Shown: positions 1 through 10,853, numbered from the stretch's first letter. The stretch: DNA of 64,000 nt from Chinchilla lanigera (GCF_000276665.1 NW_004955446.1:12919626-12983625); one strand, 5' to 3'. A program made the numbers and translations. Notes: a model not told the origin generated them from the sequence alone.

Positions 1-2273
1 ATATCCCTTTCCACCACTGCTTTTCAACATTTGTACTAGAATTCCTAGTTAATGCAACAAGATGAGAAAAGGAATGAAAAGGTATATAGGCTGAAAAAGA
101 AGAAATAAAATTGTCTTTATTCACAGATGACATGATCATCTATGTAGAAAATTCAAAATCAACAAAAAGAAATCACGGAACTAATAAATAATTACCATAC
201 GCTATGAGGTGCATGGAAAATATACAAAAGCCAATCATTTTCCCATATATCAGCAATGAACACGTTGAATTTGACATTAAAAGCAAATTACCTTTTATAT
301 TAAAATCTGCCAAAATAAAATACTTAGGTATAAATCTAACTAAAATATGTATAAAATCAATATGAGGAAAACTGTAAAATTCTGGCAAAAGAAATTTTAA
401 GACCTAATAAATAGAGAAATATCCCATGTTGATGGATAGGAAGACTTGAGATACCAGTTTTTCTCACTTTGATGTACAGATTCGACACAGTCTCAGTAAA
501 AATTCCAGAAAGTTACTTTATGATATTAACAAATTCTAAATACACAAAATGCCCAGAATAGCCTAACTGCTATTGAAGAAAACAATGTTTACAAGACTAA
601 GATTATTCAATTTAAAGACTTATTGTAAAGTTATAGTAATGTTGATAGTGTAACCAGCTTTAGAATAGACAAAAAGAACATGAAACATGATAATTCAGAA
701 ATAGATCCACATAAATATGGGTAACTGATCACTGATAAAAGAACAAAGAAGTGGAAATGAGCAAAGGCAGTCTTTTCAATAAATAATAGTAGAATAACTG
801 GATGTACAGATATACAAATAAAAGCAAAAATGAATTTAGGCACATACCTCACACTCTTCAAAAAAGGTAATTCAAAATGAATCATAGACCTAAATTTAAA
901 GCACAAAACTCTTATACTCCTAGAAAATAATACAGAAAACTTAGATGACCTTGGATAAGACAAGAACTTTCAAAATACAACAACCAAAGCAACATTCATG
1001 AAAGAAACAGTTGATAAGCTGGACTTCAATAAAATTAAAAACTTCTGTAGTACAAAAGATAATGTCAAGAGAACGAGAAGTCATTCTCATATTTTCAAAA
1101 GACATCTGATGCAAGATGGCTCTCCAAAATGTACAAAGAACTTTGAAAACTCAGCAGTAAGGATATGAGCAATCCAATTAGAAAATGGGGAAAAGATGTC
1201 AACAGACATCTTACCAAATAATATATAAGCATATAAAAAGATATATAGCATCATATGTCATTAAGGAATTACAAATGAAAAAAATAATGAGGGCTTGTGT
1301 TTAGCTCAGCAGTCGACAGCTTGTCTGGTGTATGTGAGGTCCTGTGTTTGATCCCCAGCACTACAACAAAAGCAAAGAAAAAGAAAAGAAAACCACCATC
1401 ACACACAAAATCACAATAAGGAGATAGTACTAAACATCCGTTAGAACACTAACAATATCACTGCTGACAAAGATGTGGAAGAGGAACTTTCATTTACTGC
1501 TGATGGGAACACAAAATAATACAGACACTTGGAAAAACAGTTGGATAGTTTCTTATAAAATTAAACACACTCTGACCATTTGATTGAGCAGCCACACTCC
1601 TTTGTATTTACTAAAATGAGGTGAAAATTTATGTCCACCCAAAACCTACGCATTGATATCTACAGCAGCTTGTCACAATTGCCCAAACATAGAAGTGACA
1701 AAGTGACCTTTAATAGGTAAACAGAAAAATAAAGTATGGTATATCCAGAATATACCATACTAAAAAGTACCATTACATTATGAAAAATACAGAGGATATT
1801 TAAATGCATATTACTACATGCAATAAGCAAATCTGAAATGGCTGCATACTGTATGACTTCAGTTATATGGCATTTTGAAAAAGGCAAGTCACGGAGACAG
1901 CAAAAGGACCAGTGGTTGGAGTTAGGAAGGATGGAAAGATTAATAGACTATAGAGGATATTTATGGTAGTGGAACTATTTTGCTTAATACTATAATGGGG
2001 GATACATGTCATCATACGTATGTCCAGAGCCACAGAATGTAAACACCATGCAGTGAACCGTAATGTAAACTATGGTAATTATATGTAGATGATAATTATA
2101 TGTCAATGTAAGTTTATTGATTATAACACATGTACCACTGTGGTGCAGGATACTGGTAGTGAGGGAGGCTGCGTATATGTGAAAAAAAAGGTAAACATAT
2201 AAGAACACTATACTTTCTTGATTTTACTGTGAACTCAAAACTGCTCTAAAACAGTTTATTAATTTAAAAAAAG
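1..2273 (+). mobile_element. Old L1 LINE, 3' part of ORF2 plus 3' UTR, decayed
   Basis: The sense strand resembles the reverse-transcriptase region of L1 ORF2 near 1-150, including an FTDDM-like stretch encoded around 117-135, and then the ORF2 C-terminal region. It passes into a 3' UTR that ends in an L1M-like tail (AAAACTGCTCTAAAACAGTT near 2237-2256) and an A-rich end near 2263-2272. Every frame is broken by stops, so it is inactive. The 5' end lies outside the window. An ID-type SINE interrupts it at about 1290. The subfamily cannot be fixed by eye; an old L1M type is most likely. Confidence 0.8.
1290..1390 (+). mobile_element. ID-type SINE (tRNA-Ala derived) inside the L1
   Basis: The element starts at GGGCTTGTGTTTAGCTCAGC, which contains an RNA polymerase III A box. 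A diverged B box (CTGTGTTTGATCCCCAGC) and an A-rich tail follow. It matches the other ID SINEs of this window in order and spacing but is more diverged. It lies within L1 sequence and is therefore younger than the L1. I see no clear target-site duplication. Confidence 0.75.
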
Positions 2274-2688
2274 TGAAACTGCTTTACAGAACTCACATTA
2301 CGTGTGGTTGGCCAATGAGCTTTTATTCATATGCTAATTCAGAGAAACGTAAGTCCAGTTTTCAAGTAATTGCCCTTAGGAAGGGGAGTGACCTTTTGAT
2401 TAGGATTTAGCTGGTTCCTTCTTGTCTCTCTTCTCTCTTCCAACAAATCTCTGTAGAGTCAGCAATCACAATTCCATAGACCACTGGAGAATGAGATGGG
2501 TGGGTCCTCCCCATAAAGAGTTGGTTTGGACTGTGTCTTTTGTTTTTGCCAAGCATAGGATTCATCCTGTCCATTCTCAAGGGGAACTAAAGTTTAAATT
2601 CATTCCAACATCTGATGCTTCCTGATTATAGAATGACTTAAAGGAATTTCTTGATTGTCAAAATTTGGAAGATGTTATTCTGTAATGA

Positions 2689-2714
2689 AATTCTCTTTTA
2701 AATAAAAGAGAATT
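2689..2714. repeat. Perfect 11-bp hairpin followed by a 20-bp direct repeat
   Basis: AATTCTCTTTT (2689-2699) and AAAAGAGAATT (2704-2714) are exact reverse complements around a 4-nt AAAT loop. Directly after it, a 20-nt T6-A3-T-A5-GAAAC unit occurs twice, at 2713-2732 and 2736-2755. Confidence 0.85.
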
Positions 2715-3212
2715 TTTTAAATAAAAAGAAACCCCTTTTTTAAATAAAAAGAAACAACTTTAGTTGAACCTTACCCAGTCTCAGAACACATTTAAACAAA
2801 AAAGAAATTAGAATGACAGGGAAATCAGTGTGTGGTTGGAGTCAGTTTGAGGCAATATGTTTAATGCCAAATTATTACATTCTTCAAAAATCCAAAGAAT
2901 CAACATTGTGAGCCACTTAAGGAGGAAAAAATGGAAAAATGGAATGGTGAAAGGCAGCTGATCCCAAATAAAAAGTAATGAATTGGAAAATAAGGAAAAC
3001 TAGCATGGTTTAAATTAATGTCCTCCAAAACTATTTCTCTCAACTGAATATGCATGAAATCAAGAAAAGAGGAGTTTGTTTTCTAATTAAAACCATTTGG
3101 CAGGAAGTATTTCCCTAAGCAAAAATATATGAGTTGTTCCCAAAGTAAAAATGCTAGAGCTACTCAAGAAAGAGCAGATTTTGAGGAAGAAAGGAGGTAG
3201 AAAGCAGAGCAC

Positions 3213-3228
3213 CATTCCTATAGGAATG
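3213..3228. repeat. 16-bp perfect palindrome with two CATTCC motifs
   Basis: CATTCCTATAGGAATG is its own reverse complement. Each half contains CATTCC, the core of the TEAD-family (MCAT) binding motif. Whether it is bound is unknown. Confidence 0.8.
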
Positions 3229-5284
3229 TCTTGCATTCTGACTTGCGTGGTGGCCGCTCTCCCAAAGTTCATTAGGAACACCATGCTTCTACCGTTGCTG
3301 CAAATTTCTCCTTCAGGCCAATCTATGTCAAGATGACCAAAATGTATGTTCATTCTGTTCTTTTTTTTATTATTGAAATCCAAGACATCTGCTTTGGTGG
3401 GATATGACACAAATGACTCCATTGTGTATAATAAATTTTCAGTCTAGTGATTATTCACCACGTTCCTTTCTCTATGGCACTGTGGTTAGCCATGCTCCAG
3501 TTAGTGAAGGCCCCATCAGCTGAGCTCAGAACATGCTGAGCCTCCTGCTCAAGCAAGACGAACATGTAGCTTGGCTGAGAGATGGGCTTGTAGATTTAAA
3601 CTACTGGTATTTCACTTTGTGACTGCAGCATAACCTAATCTATGTTGTTCAGAATAGCTATAATGAAGGCAGCAATAACTAAAACAAAAAAATATTTTGT
3701 ACTTCTTTATTCTCAGAGAAACTGCTCTTAGAAGAATTGGACAATTTCCCATTTCCTGAGGGCGATAAAAAGTCAACCAAGGTCCTCAAATCAGTCCTTT
3801 TCTTTGCACCAACTAGAGCTTCTTGAACTGTGACTCACCTACTGCAGATGTGATCAAGAGTAAATGTTCACGGCACCAGCTAGACTTGTAAGGTATCATA
3901 AACACCATTAAAAATTTCATCCTAATATATCCTAAATTTCATTTGCAATTTTAGATTGTTTTATTTTTAAAGTGCATTTCTTCTTATCTAATGTTGATAC
4001 TGAGTCCTGCCTTGATACAAGAGTAGCTACATGTGCTTGAAAGTATAACTATCAAAATATCACAAATGGCTCATAATTTTACTTAAAGTCATTCAGCCTA
4101 AAATTAACCAAAATCCCTTTAGAAAGATAATTGTTGTAGATAACCAAATGTAAATGTGTAAAAGCTGGATGGAATTTTGGGCTACCTATAGGTTAATGCT
4201 ACTCATATGAAATTCCAAGTTTGTTTACTTGTGCTCAATTTAGAATTGTATTTTATGTTTTCTAAAAGCTATTCTCAGTATTCAGTCAATAATAAATTTG
4301 AATATTGGCTTTCTTATACCAAAGTAGACTTTTCTTTGAGCAAATATCTGGCAGATAAGATTCTGAACTTGATGAACTGTTATACTGATTTTTATGTTTT
4401 TAGACAGCAAATTCAGAGAGATAATAAGTGTCTCCAAATTTGTTTTTAAGATGAGTGCTAAAGTTCACACACTGATTCAATTGTATAATTTAAAATGCAC
4501 TTTTAAACTTGATTTAAATTCCAGGTAGCAAATGTTGTCTTGTACTTATCTGTAGCAAGTATCTTCCGAAAGCTAATACAATGTAGCATGACATAAATGT
4601 CTTTTAAACTTGTGGGATTTGCACAGTTTTATAAATTGTATGTCTTTTGCTCCACTGAGAATTTTCTAAAGCAAAAGATGATTGAACTAGACATCTAAGG
4701 TTTGCTTTGGATCAGGCCTAACTATGCACGCATTTCTGAGTGTTTTGCAGAAGGGAGCAGAGCCAGATGACAAAATCAGTTCCCCTGAGGTTGGGCTGAC
4801 TCAGAACATCCCCATATGGATGTCCTAAGGCAATTTATACTCATGTCCTCAAACGAACTCATCATTTTCCTTTCAAAGCTATGATCTTAGACTCCCATTC
4901 AACTCTCTTCTTGTCTCTCATATCCACCCATTCACTGATTTCCGTATTCAGCTTTTGCCTCTAGCCTTGCCTTTGCCTGGCTTCCCCTACTTAAAGTCTT
5001 CTCACATACATTGTCCACACCCCCCACCTCACCACCCCCCAGATGCATATAGCACACATACGTTGCTTTTCCTACAGTGACCAAATTAAGCTCTGTAAAA
5101 CTCAGGTCAGACAATCTGTCATTCTCATCTCAAACATGTCTGCTGATTCTGGCATTGCTCTCTTTGTTTACCTCTGCACTCTACGCCAACCCTTCTCCCC
5201 CGTTCTACGTCCCCAAGTCCAGGCTGTAGGGATGATATCTACGAACCCTCTTGTTCTTTGGATCTAGTTCCAGTTTTACAATGT

Positions 5285-5400
5285 GGAGCAGCGCTGCAGC
5301 TGGAGAGTGAGCTCAGGGTATATATATTTCCCGGACCTCCGTCACTCAGTCCTCCGCCGGAGGCGCAGCTCTTGTCTGACAGACTTCCCCACACACCCTG
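5285..5400. other. Local CpG cluster with a TATA-like sequence
   Basis: Within about 110 bases there are several CpGs (GCAGCGCTGC, CCCGGACC, CCTCCGCCGGAGGCG) and a TATATATA box near 5321. CCTCCG and CGGAGG form a 6-bp stem around one C. It looks like a small promoter-like or old LTR patch. No transcript evidence is available from sequence alone. Confidence 0.3.
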
Positions 5401-5699
5401 GTGGCATATGCTACACCCTTCTCTACTTCCCTGCTTTCGGTTTCCTGCTCTCAATCTGAAGTTCCCTTCCCTCCCACTACTGAATTTTTAAAAAAATTTA
5501 GTCCTGTTTTATCCTTTGTGTTGGGTTTATTAGTCAGGAAGATCACAGAACTATAAGATGGAAGCAACCAAGAGCTTTGAATACAGCTGAAAAGAAGAGT
5601 TTCCTTAGTTGATCAGAAACACCACTTACAATTATTACTAGCAAGATCTTACTCAAACTGCAGGGTTAATCAGAAAGACATCTGTTGCCACCAGTTCTT

Positions 5700-6430
5700 T
5701 ATTCTGTTTTTGCAGTCAGTACTCCTTGTCTTATCATTATCAATGTCCCTTTACTTGTCTCCCTACTGCTGGTCTCTGTCACTTCCAGTGCAAGCTGAAT
5801 AAAGAAAACAGACTCATTTTCCCCCTACAGTATTTCTGTAATACCATTGTCTTGCTCAAGAATCCACCAATGTACCCTGTTACCATCAGTGGTTCCAAGC
5901 TTCCCCTTCCACGCCCTGTCCTCATGCAATCTCTGTTGCAACCTACGAGGACCTCTCTCACTTCTGGCTTCACTCAGTCTGTTCCTTGGCTGACCGCTCT
6001 CTGCAGATCCTCCTCCTCACCGCTTGCTGACTCCTGCTGTCTGTCCTTCTATATCACTTCCTTTGGAAAGTCTAGTGACACAGGTGCCCTCTCATGCATG
6101 CTCACAACACCCTACGACTTCTCTACTGAAAGCCGTGTAATAATAGTGTTTCAAAGGCTACTTTATTATCTGTGTTCTCCACTAAACTGAACAACCAAAA
6201 AGATACCTCCACAATGTGTTTACTCTTATGTCTCCAAATCCTGGCAGTGTAGTATTTTTTTTTTTTGGTTTTTCTCCGGTACCAGGAACTGAACTCACGA
6301 CCTTGCGCTTGCCAGGCAGGCGCTTTGCTGCTGAGCTAAATCCCCAGCCCCAGTGTAGTATTTGTTAAATGAATCAATTCAACATAAACATTCGGTGAAT
6401 GAGTGAATGAATAAATATATGGGCTTATTT
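5700..6430 (+). mobile_element. L2 LINE 3' remnant, interrupted by an ID SINE
   Basis: Pyrimidine-rich blocks resemble the L2 3' coding end. They are followed by CTCCACTAAACTG, a TGTCTCCAAATCCTGGCAG block and a TAAATGAAT...GAATGAGTGAATGAATAAA tail, in the order expected for sense-strand L2. The ID SINE at 6258-6350 splits it. The open frame 5726-6190 lies inside and is not a gene. Confidence 0.5.
6258..6350 (-). mobile_element. Young ID-type SINE with perfect 13-bp TSD
   Basis: The minus strand reads GGGGCTGGGGATTTAGCTCA, then AGCGCCTGCCTGGCAAGCGC and GAGTTCAGTTCCTGGTACC, with an A-rich tail that appears as a T-run on the plus strand. CAGTGTAGTATTT occurs at 6245-6257 and again at 6351-6363. 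This is an exact TSD showing L1-type retrotransposition into the L2 tail. Confidence 0.9.
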
Positions 6431-6725
6431 ATTGTAAGTGATTAGTAGGAAGTGCCCTTTTATGAGCACATGGTTCTCTATGGCACCCCTTGAGGTGGTC
6501 TTTAAATTGTGATCCCCATGGTTTTGGGGTACAAGTGAATGTTCCTTTACTCATTCCTAGATGGGCCAACATGACAGGAATCAGCTGCCTTTTGGAAATG
6601 AGATACTCTCAGACCAGGGGTGGGAGACTGTTGCACATCTGTGGAGAAAGAAGAAGGGATTTGGAAGACAACTTCTCTCGCAGTTATTGGAACAAACACT
6701 GCAGGAGCTGGGAAAACAACTTCTT

Positions 6726-6828
6726 TCTTTTTTTTTTTTTGGTTTTTTTCTCTGGTACCGGGAACCGAACTCATGACCTTGCGCTTGCCAGGCAGGCGCT
6801 TTTGCCGCTGAGCTAAATCCCCAGGCCC
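6726..6828 (-). mobile_element. Young ID-type SINE with 11-bp TSD
   Basis: This copy is nearly identical to the SINE 400 bases upstream and has the same orientation. The plus strand reads T-run, GGTACCGGGAACCGAACTCA, CCTTGCGCTTGCCAGGCAGG and ends near AAATCCCCAGGCCC. AACAACTTCTT at 6715-6725 is repeated exactly at 6829-6839. The intact A and B boxes suggest a recent, possibly polymorphic, insertion. Confidence 0.9.
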
Positions 6829-6844
6829 AACAACTTCTTATTAT

Positions 6845-7980
6845 AGTATCCTTCTTACTGTCAAAGGGATATATCCAAGTGGTGGCAGCCATTACACTGT
6901 ATTTTGTTCAGAACCTCCCTGTTGTGCTGTTGAATAAATCAAGGTCCAGAGAAGCATAAGACTCCTCAGTACTCAAGAATAATGTCAGAATCAGGTCTTG
7001 AACCTGGTTCTTGGTGCAATGCTTTCTGCTACCCACTCTTTCCTCCCTGCTGCTCCCTGAAAGCCCTGCTTTCCTATTTGCTAGCTCAGTCATTAACACG
7101 AGGCTATTGCTACAGTGCCTGCCACCATCACCTTTGATGCTGAGGCCAGGGCCAGGGCATTTCCTCCTGACTAACATCCCACAGAACAAAGCCTTTCTTG
7201 TGTGGAGGGGTGTGTGTGTGTATGTATGAAGGCAGGGGATGGTGGAAGCAAAGGCCAGGATGGACAAACTCAGGGGAAGTGTGCAAGGATCTATCTATAC
7301 ACACATTCTTTTTCTCCTGGGGGTTCAGTGACAACTTCACTTCTTTCTTTTGAGTCCATGAAGGGAAAAGATTCCCTGAATGGACGCATGTTGCAAGTAT
7401 GTGTGAAATCACACAAACACATCCAAACTTCATGGTAGCCGTACTGGAAAAAAATGCAAGGCCCTTTCCTCCTTAAACTACAGTCACCATCTCATCCCTG
7501 TGATTTCATTTGTGGGGTGGAGAGAGCGTGAGGCCTTCAGATACCAGTCCACTTGAACTTGGAGAGGAGGGGTAACTTCCTGCAGAGGGCATTCACTTCC
7601 CGAGTGCTTTATTGTAAGACCCTGATTCACAGGTGGATTAGTCAAAGTTTCTTTTTCTTTTAATTGTATGATAAGAAGCACAGATTCATCTTTAAGCTAT
7701 TCCTTGCTTTGCAGACTTAGTAAAGCTCCAATGGAGCTGGGCCCTTGACTACCCAGATAAGCACTGCTCCTGGCCATGGATTTTGGTATTGATGATGCCT
7801 CAGGAATCCTGGCCCTTTAACTAGTAAAAGTCCAGGAAGAGAAATGAATAACTAGTTAAAGGCAATTGCCTTAAATATACACTCAGCACAGGTAAACAAC
7901 TGGTCTCTCATCACTGCACTTGCCATTCATGCATTTATTCATGCAATCACTTTTCTTTCAGGGATCAAGGATATCATAAT
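6845..7980. other. No gene recognised; short GT run only
   Basis: No repeat family or exon is identified. A short (GT)n occurs near 7209-7221. Several overlapping open frames on both strands have no recognisable domain. Confidence 0.4.
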
Positions 7981-7985
7981 CTAGT

Positions 7986-8067
7986 GTAGTGATGGCGAAC
8001 CTTTTAGAGCAGGCAATGATACAAACAGCCTGCTACAGCGTGTGTGCCACAGGTTCGCAGCTGCTGA
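7986..8067. mobile_element. Short hAT-like inverted-repeat element (MITE-like)
   Basis: The left end reads TAGTGATGGCGAACCTTTT and the right end CACAGGTTCGCAGCTGCTG. GCGAACC and GGTTCGC are reverse complements, and the outer bases fit a decayed CAGTGATGGCGAACC terminal repeat of the kind known from hAT transposons in mammals. Inside, AGCAGGC pairs with GCCTGCT. At about 80 bp it has no coding capacity. I see no convincing 8-bp TSD, so the ends are approximate. Confidence 0.5.
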
Positions 8068-8754
8068 CTTAGAGGGATACTTGACTATTAATGCAAAATG
8101 TATATTTAAGGTGGTTATATCAAAAACTGTCAAGGGGAAAAAGCAGAGGAGTAGCATTGACTCAGGTACTTAAAATGGGATTGGGAGGCCAAGCAGGTGT
8201 GAGGTACACCTTCAGCTGCAGTTCTATTTGAACTGCATTGCAAAAACATAACCACTCTCAGATTCGAGCTGCCCTTTGGACCTCACCAAACCACAGTTTC
8301 CTGAAACAATGTGTGGTAACCTTTGCAGCCTTTCTATGCAACAGACCCCCTCCCCCAAATTACCCACAGACTCAGACTGTGCCCGATTTCTTTCTTAAAG
8401 AACAACTCAAATTTGCCACTATTCATCTCAGTACCTGATCAGCAATTTACAATTTTCACTCTCTCCCCCAACGGGCTCTGTGGTTTAAAGCTATAAGTAC
8501 AGCTGCCATTGTGTGAAACTTCTGAGCACTCTTTCCAGGTGGTTGGCAACTGAGTTTTCCTGGATTGCAATCCTAATTAGCTCCCAATTAAAATAATTTT
8601 CCTTTTTCCTGAACTTATTCTTGGTCAACACAAGCAGCAGAAAATCTGCTTCAATCGGATCCAAACAAGGGAGGAAATCTCTTAGTGCACATGACTGACA
8701 CGTGCCAAGCAGGCTTGGCCTCATACAGCAGTTCAACCTTTGCGGTTCTGCTCC

Positions 8755-8788
8755 ACACTTGATCTTAGCAAAAAGGCCGAGAAGCGAT
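8755..8788 (-). pseudogene. U2 snRNA pseudogene, 5' 34 nt only
   Basis: Read on the minus strand from 8788, the sequence is the U2 snRNA 5' end from its exact first base: ATCGCTTCTCGGCC, then TAAGATCAAGTGT. There is one substitution (TTTTTG where U2 has TTTTGG). The match stops after about 34 nt. The Sm site and all later stems are absent, so it cannot make U2. There is no poly(A) tail and no obvious TSD. It is probably a 3'-truncated snRNA retropseudogene. Confidence 0.8.
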
Positions 8789-8943
8789 GGGGCGGGGGCT
8801 CTGTTCCATTGCTCCAATTGCCTTCTAGAATGTTGGCTGCATTCTATGGCTGGCTCCCCTGGTAGTCTCAGAATGGCCATGATCACTTCTCAGAGATACG
8901 TGCTACATGTTTCTGTGTTCAGAAAAGAGATAACTTACCTCTA

Positions 8944-8959
8944 GCATTCCTAGGAATGC
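8944..8959. repeat. 16-bp perfect palindrome GCATTCCTAGGAATGC
   Basis: An exact palindrome, again with CATTCC in both halves, as at 3213-3228. No function is shown. Confidence 0.8.
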
Positions 8960-9719
8960 CCTGGGACTCAGTCTGGCTCAGGTGTAGCATTGGTGGCTAA
9001 ACTGAGCTAATCAATCCCTTGACATCAAGATCATCCCATGTTCCATTCTGTTGCAGGTGTACAAGTCAGCTGCATGGGGTAGAGGGTACTGGGGGGAAAG
9101 GAGAAAGATAGCAAGACCTGTTGATCTTGGGGGATGGGCTTTCATAGGGCTGCTAACACGACACTTTGAATCATTCAAGAGGGGTCTCACTGGATCTAAG
9201 CAGGCTCAGAAATTCCTACAAGAATGACCAGTGGACATGGAAGGAATTCGAACTGATCAAACCCTGGAGTATACTCTTAGTTACTGGAGCTGGAAGCTGC
9301 CGTAGGTTTATTAAATGCTGAAACTATGAAATTAAAGTCAAAGACAGGAGGGCCAAGAGGAGACTATGTCAGAACTCAAAAAGCTGTGCGTTTCAAGTCC
9401 ATGTCTGTTTTTTAAATTGTTGGTGAAAAATGTGAATGTGTCTGAAAAGAGCTGTTCTGAGGATGGCTGTGGTATTAAAGGCTTTTGTGTTACTGAACAG
9501 TTTCCTCCAGGCAAGCAAGGCTTGATTCTCTCCCTTCATCTGGATTTGCTTCTTATAAATTTAAAATGTTGATAGTAGCACTTCCCTTGCAGAATCAGTG
9601 CTCAAATTAGAAATAATACCTCAAAGTGCCCAGCGGGCAACCTGCATTTAGTAACTGTTACTACTATTACTTAAGTGGAGCTGCCTCACTGAGGTGGTAC
9701 AAGGTCTAGGAAGAGGGGA

Positions 9720-10502
9720 TTACTTTCTGGAACAGCCTGGCTTCCCATAAGATCTAAGCGGCAGGTACAAACTTTTGAGAGGGATATGCTGAATTAAGGA
9801 CATGCTTATATGGCCGGTGTCTCTGCTCCAGTTCAAACCATGTTCCCCCTGGATTCTCCTGTCTAGGCATTCCTGGGAGATAGGCCACCTTCTTGGGAAA
9901 GACTTAATTCTAGGGAAATAAAGTGTGGCATACAAGCTTGGTTCAAGGTAACAGGCCCATGTCAGAGAGGAAATGATATACTGCATACATTTCTGACCCT
10001 CAGCAGCCATGTCTGAAGGAGGGGACCATGAAAGAAAGTAAGAATGTTGTGGATGGCAGCACCGGCCAGTAGATGTTGGATGGCCTAGAGGAGAGCACAG
10101 GAGGTTGTCATGGTGACTGCTGATTGGTTTTGGGGTTAGGAGGGGTTGGATCCCAGAAAGGGAAGGTGCACTAGAGCCAACCTTTGCCCGGTCTGGGCTG
10201 AAGAAGTGGATGGAGGCATCATATTCTGTGGGCACAAGAGAGAGGGAGGTCAGTGCCAAAAGCTGCAGCAGAGGCTGTGTTTTGTGGCCATGAAGGACAG
10301 CCGTCAGCCCAGTGGAAATGAATGCAGGTTCATGTGGGCACACATGTGCTCTCCTCTGGGGATGCCCAGGAACACCTGGAAGATTCCCCAGTGTTGATGA
10401 GAGGCAGCTCAGACAAACACTGCTGCTTACTTTTGCCTCACAGTGGTGTGCCCACGGGAACTCGCACCACACACATCCACCTCTGCCCCTTGGCCATTGC
10501 AC
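9720..10502 (-). other. Longest open frame (260 codons), no recognised domain
   Basis: The frame starts with ATG at 10502 and runs to a stop at 9720. The product is rich in Ser, Leu, Pro, His and Cys and has no signal peptide, membrane segment or motif I recognise. It sits in a locally GC-richer stretch where stop codons are rarer, and plus-strand frames overlap its 5' half. No splice or promoter context supports it. I list it because it is the longest frame, not because I believe it is a gene. Confidence 0.15.
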
Positions 10503-10580
10503 AACTGCTTTAGAGCCGGGCTGAGCTGCCAGCAGCAGCTCCTGTGTAACACTGTGTCTTCAAGAAGCCACAATTTCTTT

Positions 10581-10625
10581 CTTTTTTTTTTTTTTTGCAG
10601 TACCAGGGATCGAACTCAGGACCTT
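10581..10625 (-). mobile_element. Truncated ID-type SINE stacked on a B1
   Basis: A T-run is followed by GCAGTACCAGGGATCGAACTC and AGGACCTT, the 3' part of an ID SINE on the minus strand. It is flanked by CACAATTTCTTT (10569-10580) and CATAATTTCTTT (10626-10637), a 12-bp TSD with one mismatch. Confidence 0.7.
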
Positions 10626-10637
10626 CATAATTTCTTT

Positions 10638-10722
10638 TGTTTCTTTTTTGAGACAGGCTTTTTCTATTAGCCCAGGCTGGTCTAGAACTCACGGATTATA
10701 GGTGTGTGCCACTGTGTCTTGC
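10638..10722 (-). mobile_element. B1 SINE, partial
   Basis: The plus strand reads TTTTTTGAGACAGGCTTTTT, then AGCCCAGGCTGGTCTAGAAC and TATAGGTGTGTGCCACTGTG, the complement of a 7SL-derived B1. It is flanked by CATAATTTCTTT (10626-10637) and CATGATTTCTTG (10723-10734), so it used the same 12-bp target as the adjacent ID SINE. Confidence 0.8.
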
Positions 10723-10810
10723 CATGATTTCTTGATCATTGAAATCAACAGTCCTGACTAATTTCCTTTAAGGTGCTAGGAATATTTCTCTCATGTTATA
10801 CTGAACCACT

Positions 10811-10853
10811 TTTTTTCTCCTTCCTTCCTTCTTTCCTTTGTTCTTTCTTTTTT
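10811..10853. repeat. Polypyrimidine (CTTT/CCTT) stretch
   Basis: Low-complexity TTTTTTCTCCTTCCTTCCTT and similar sequence. Confidence 0.8.

Larger units (their letters stand above)
2276..5280. other. Unique-looking AT-rich sequence, no gene recognised
   Basis: I recognise no repeat family or coding exon here. Open frames such as 2422-2625 (+) and 3087-3422 (-) have no known domain and look like chance. Notable local structure is an 11-bp hairpin at 2689-2714, a 20-bp direct repeat beside it, and a 16-bp palindrome at 3213-3228. Confidence 0.5.
8070..9715. other. No gene recognised apart from a U2 fragment
   Basis: This is unique-looking sequence. The only recognisable items are the U2 snRNA fragment at 8755-8788 and a 16-bp palindrome at 8944-8959. 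Confidence 0.4.

Noticed and set aside
5726..6190. 154-codon + strand frame
   Set aside because: It lies in L2-like sequence with composition typical of decayed repeats; no L2 reverse-transcriptase motif is readable.
6490..6892. Several overlapping frames of 63-108 codons on both strands
   Set aside because: They are read through the minus-strand ID SINE at 6726-6828 and its flanks.
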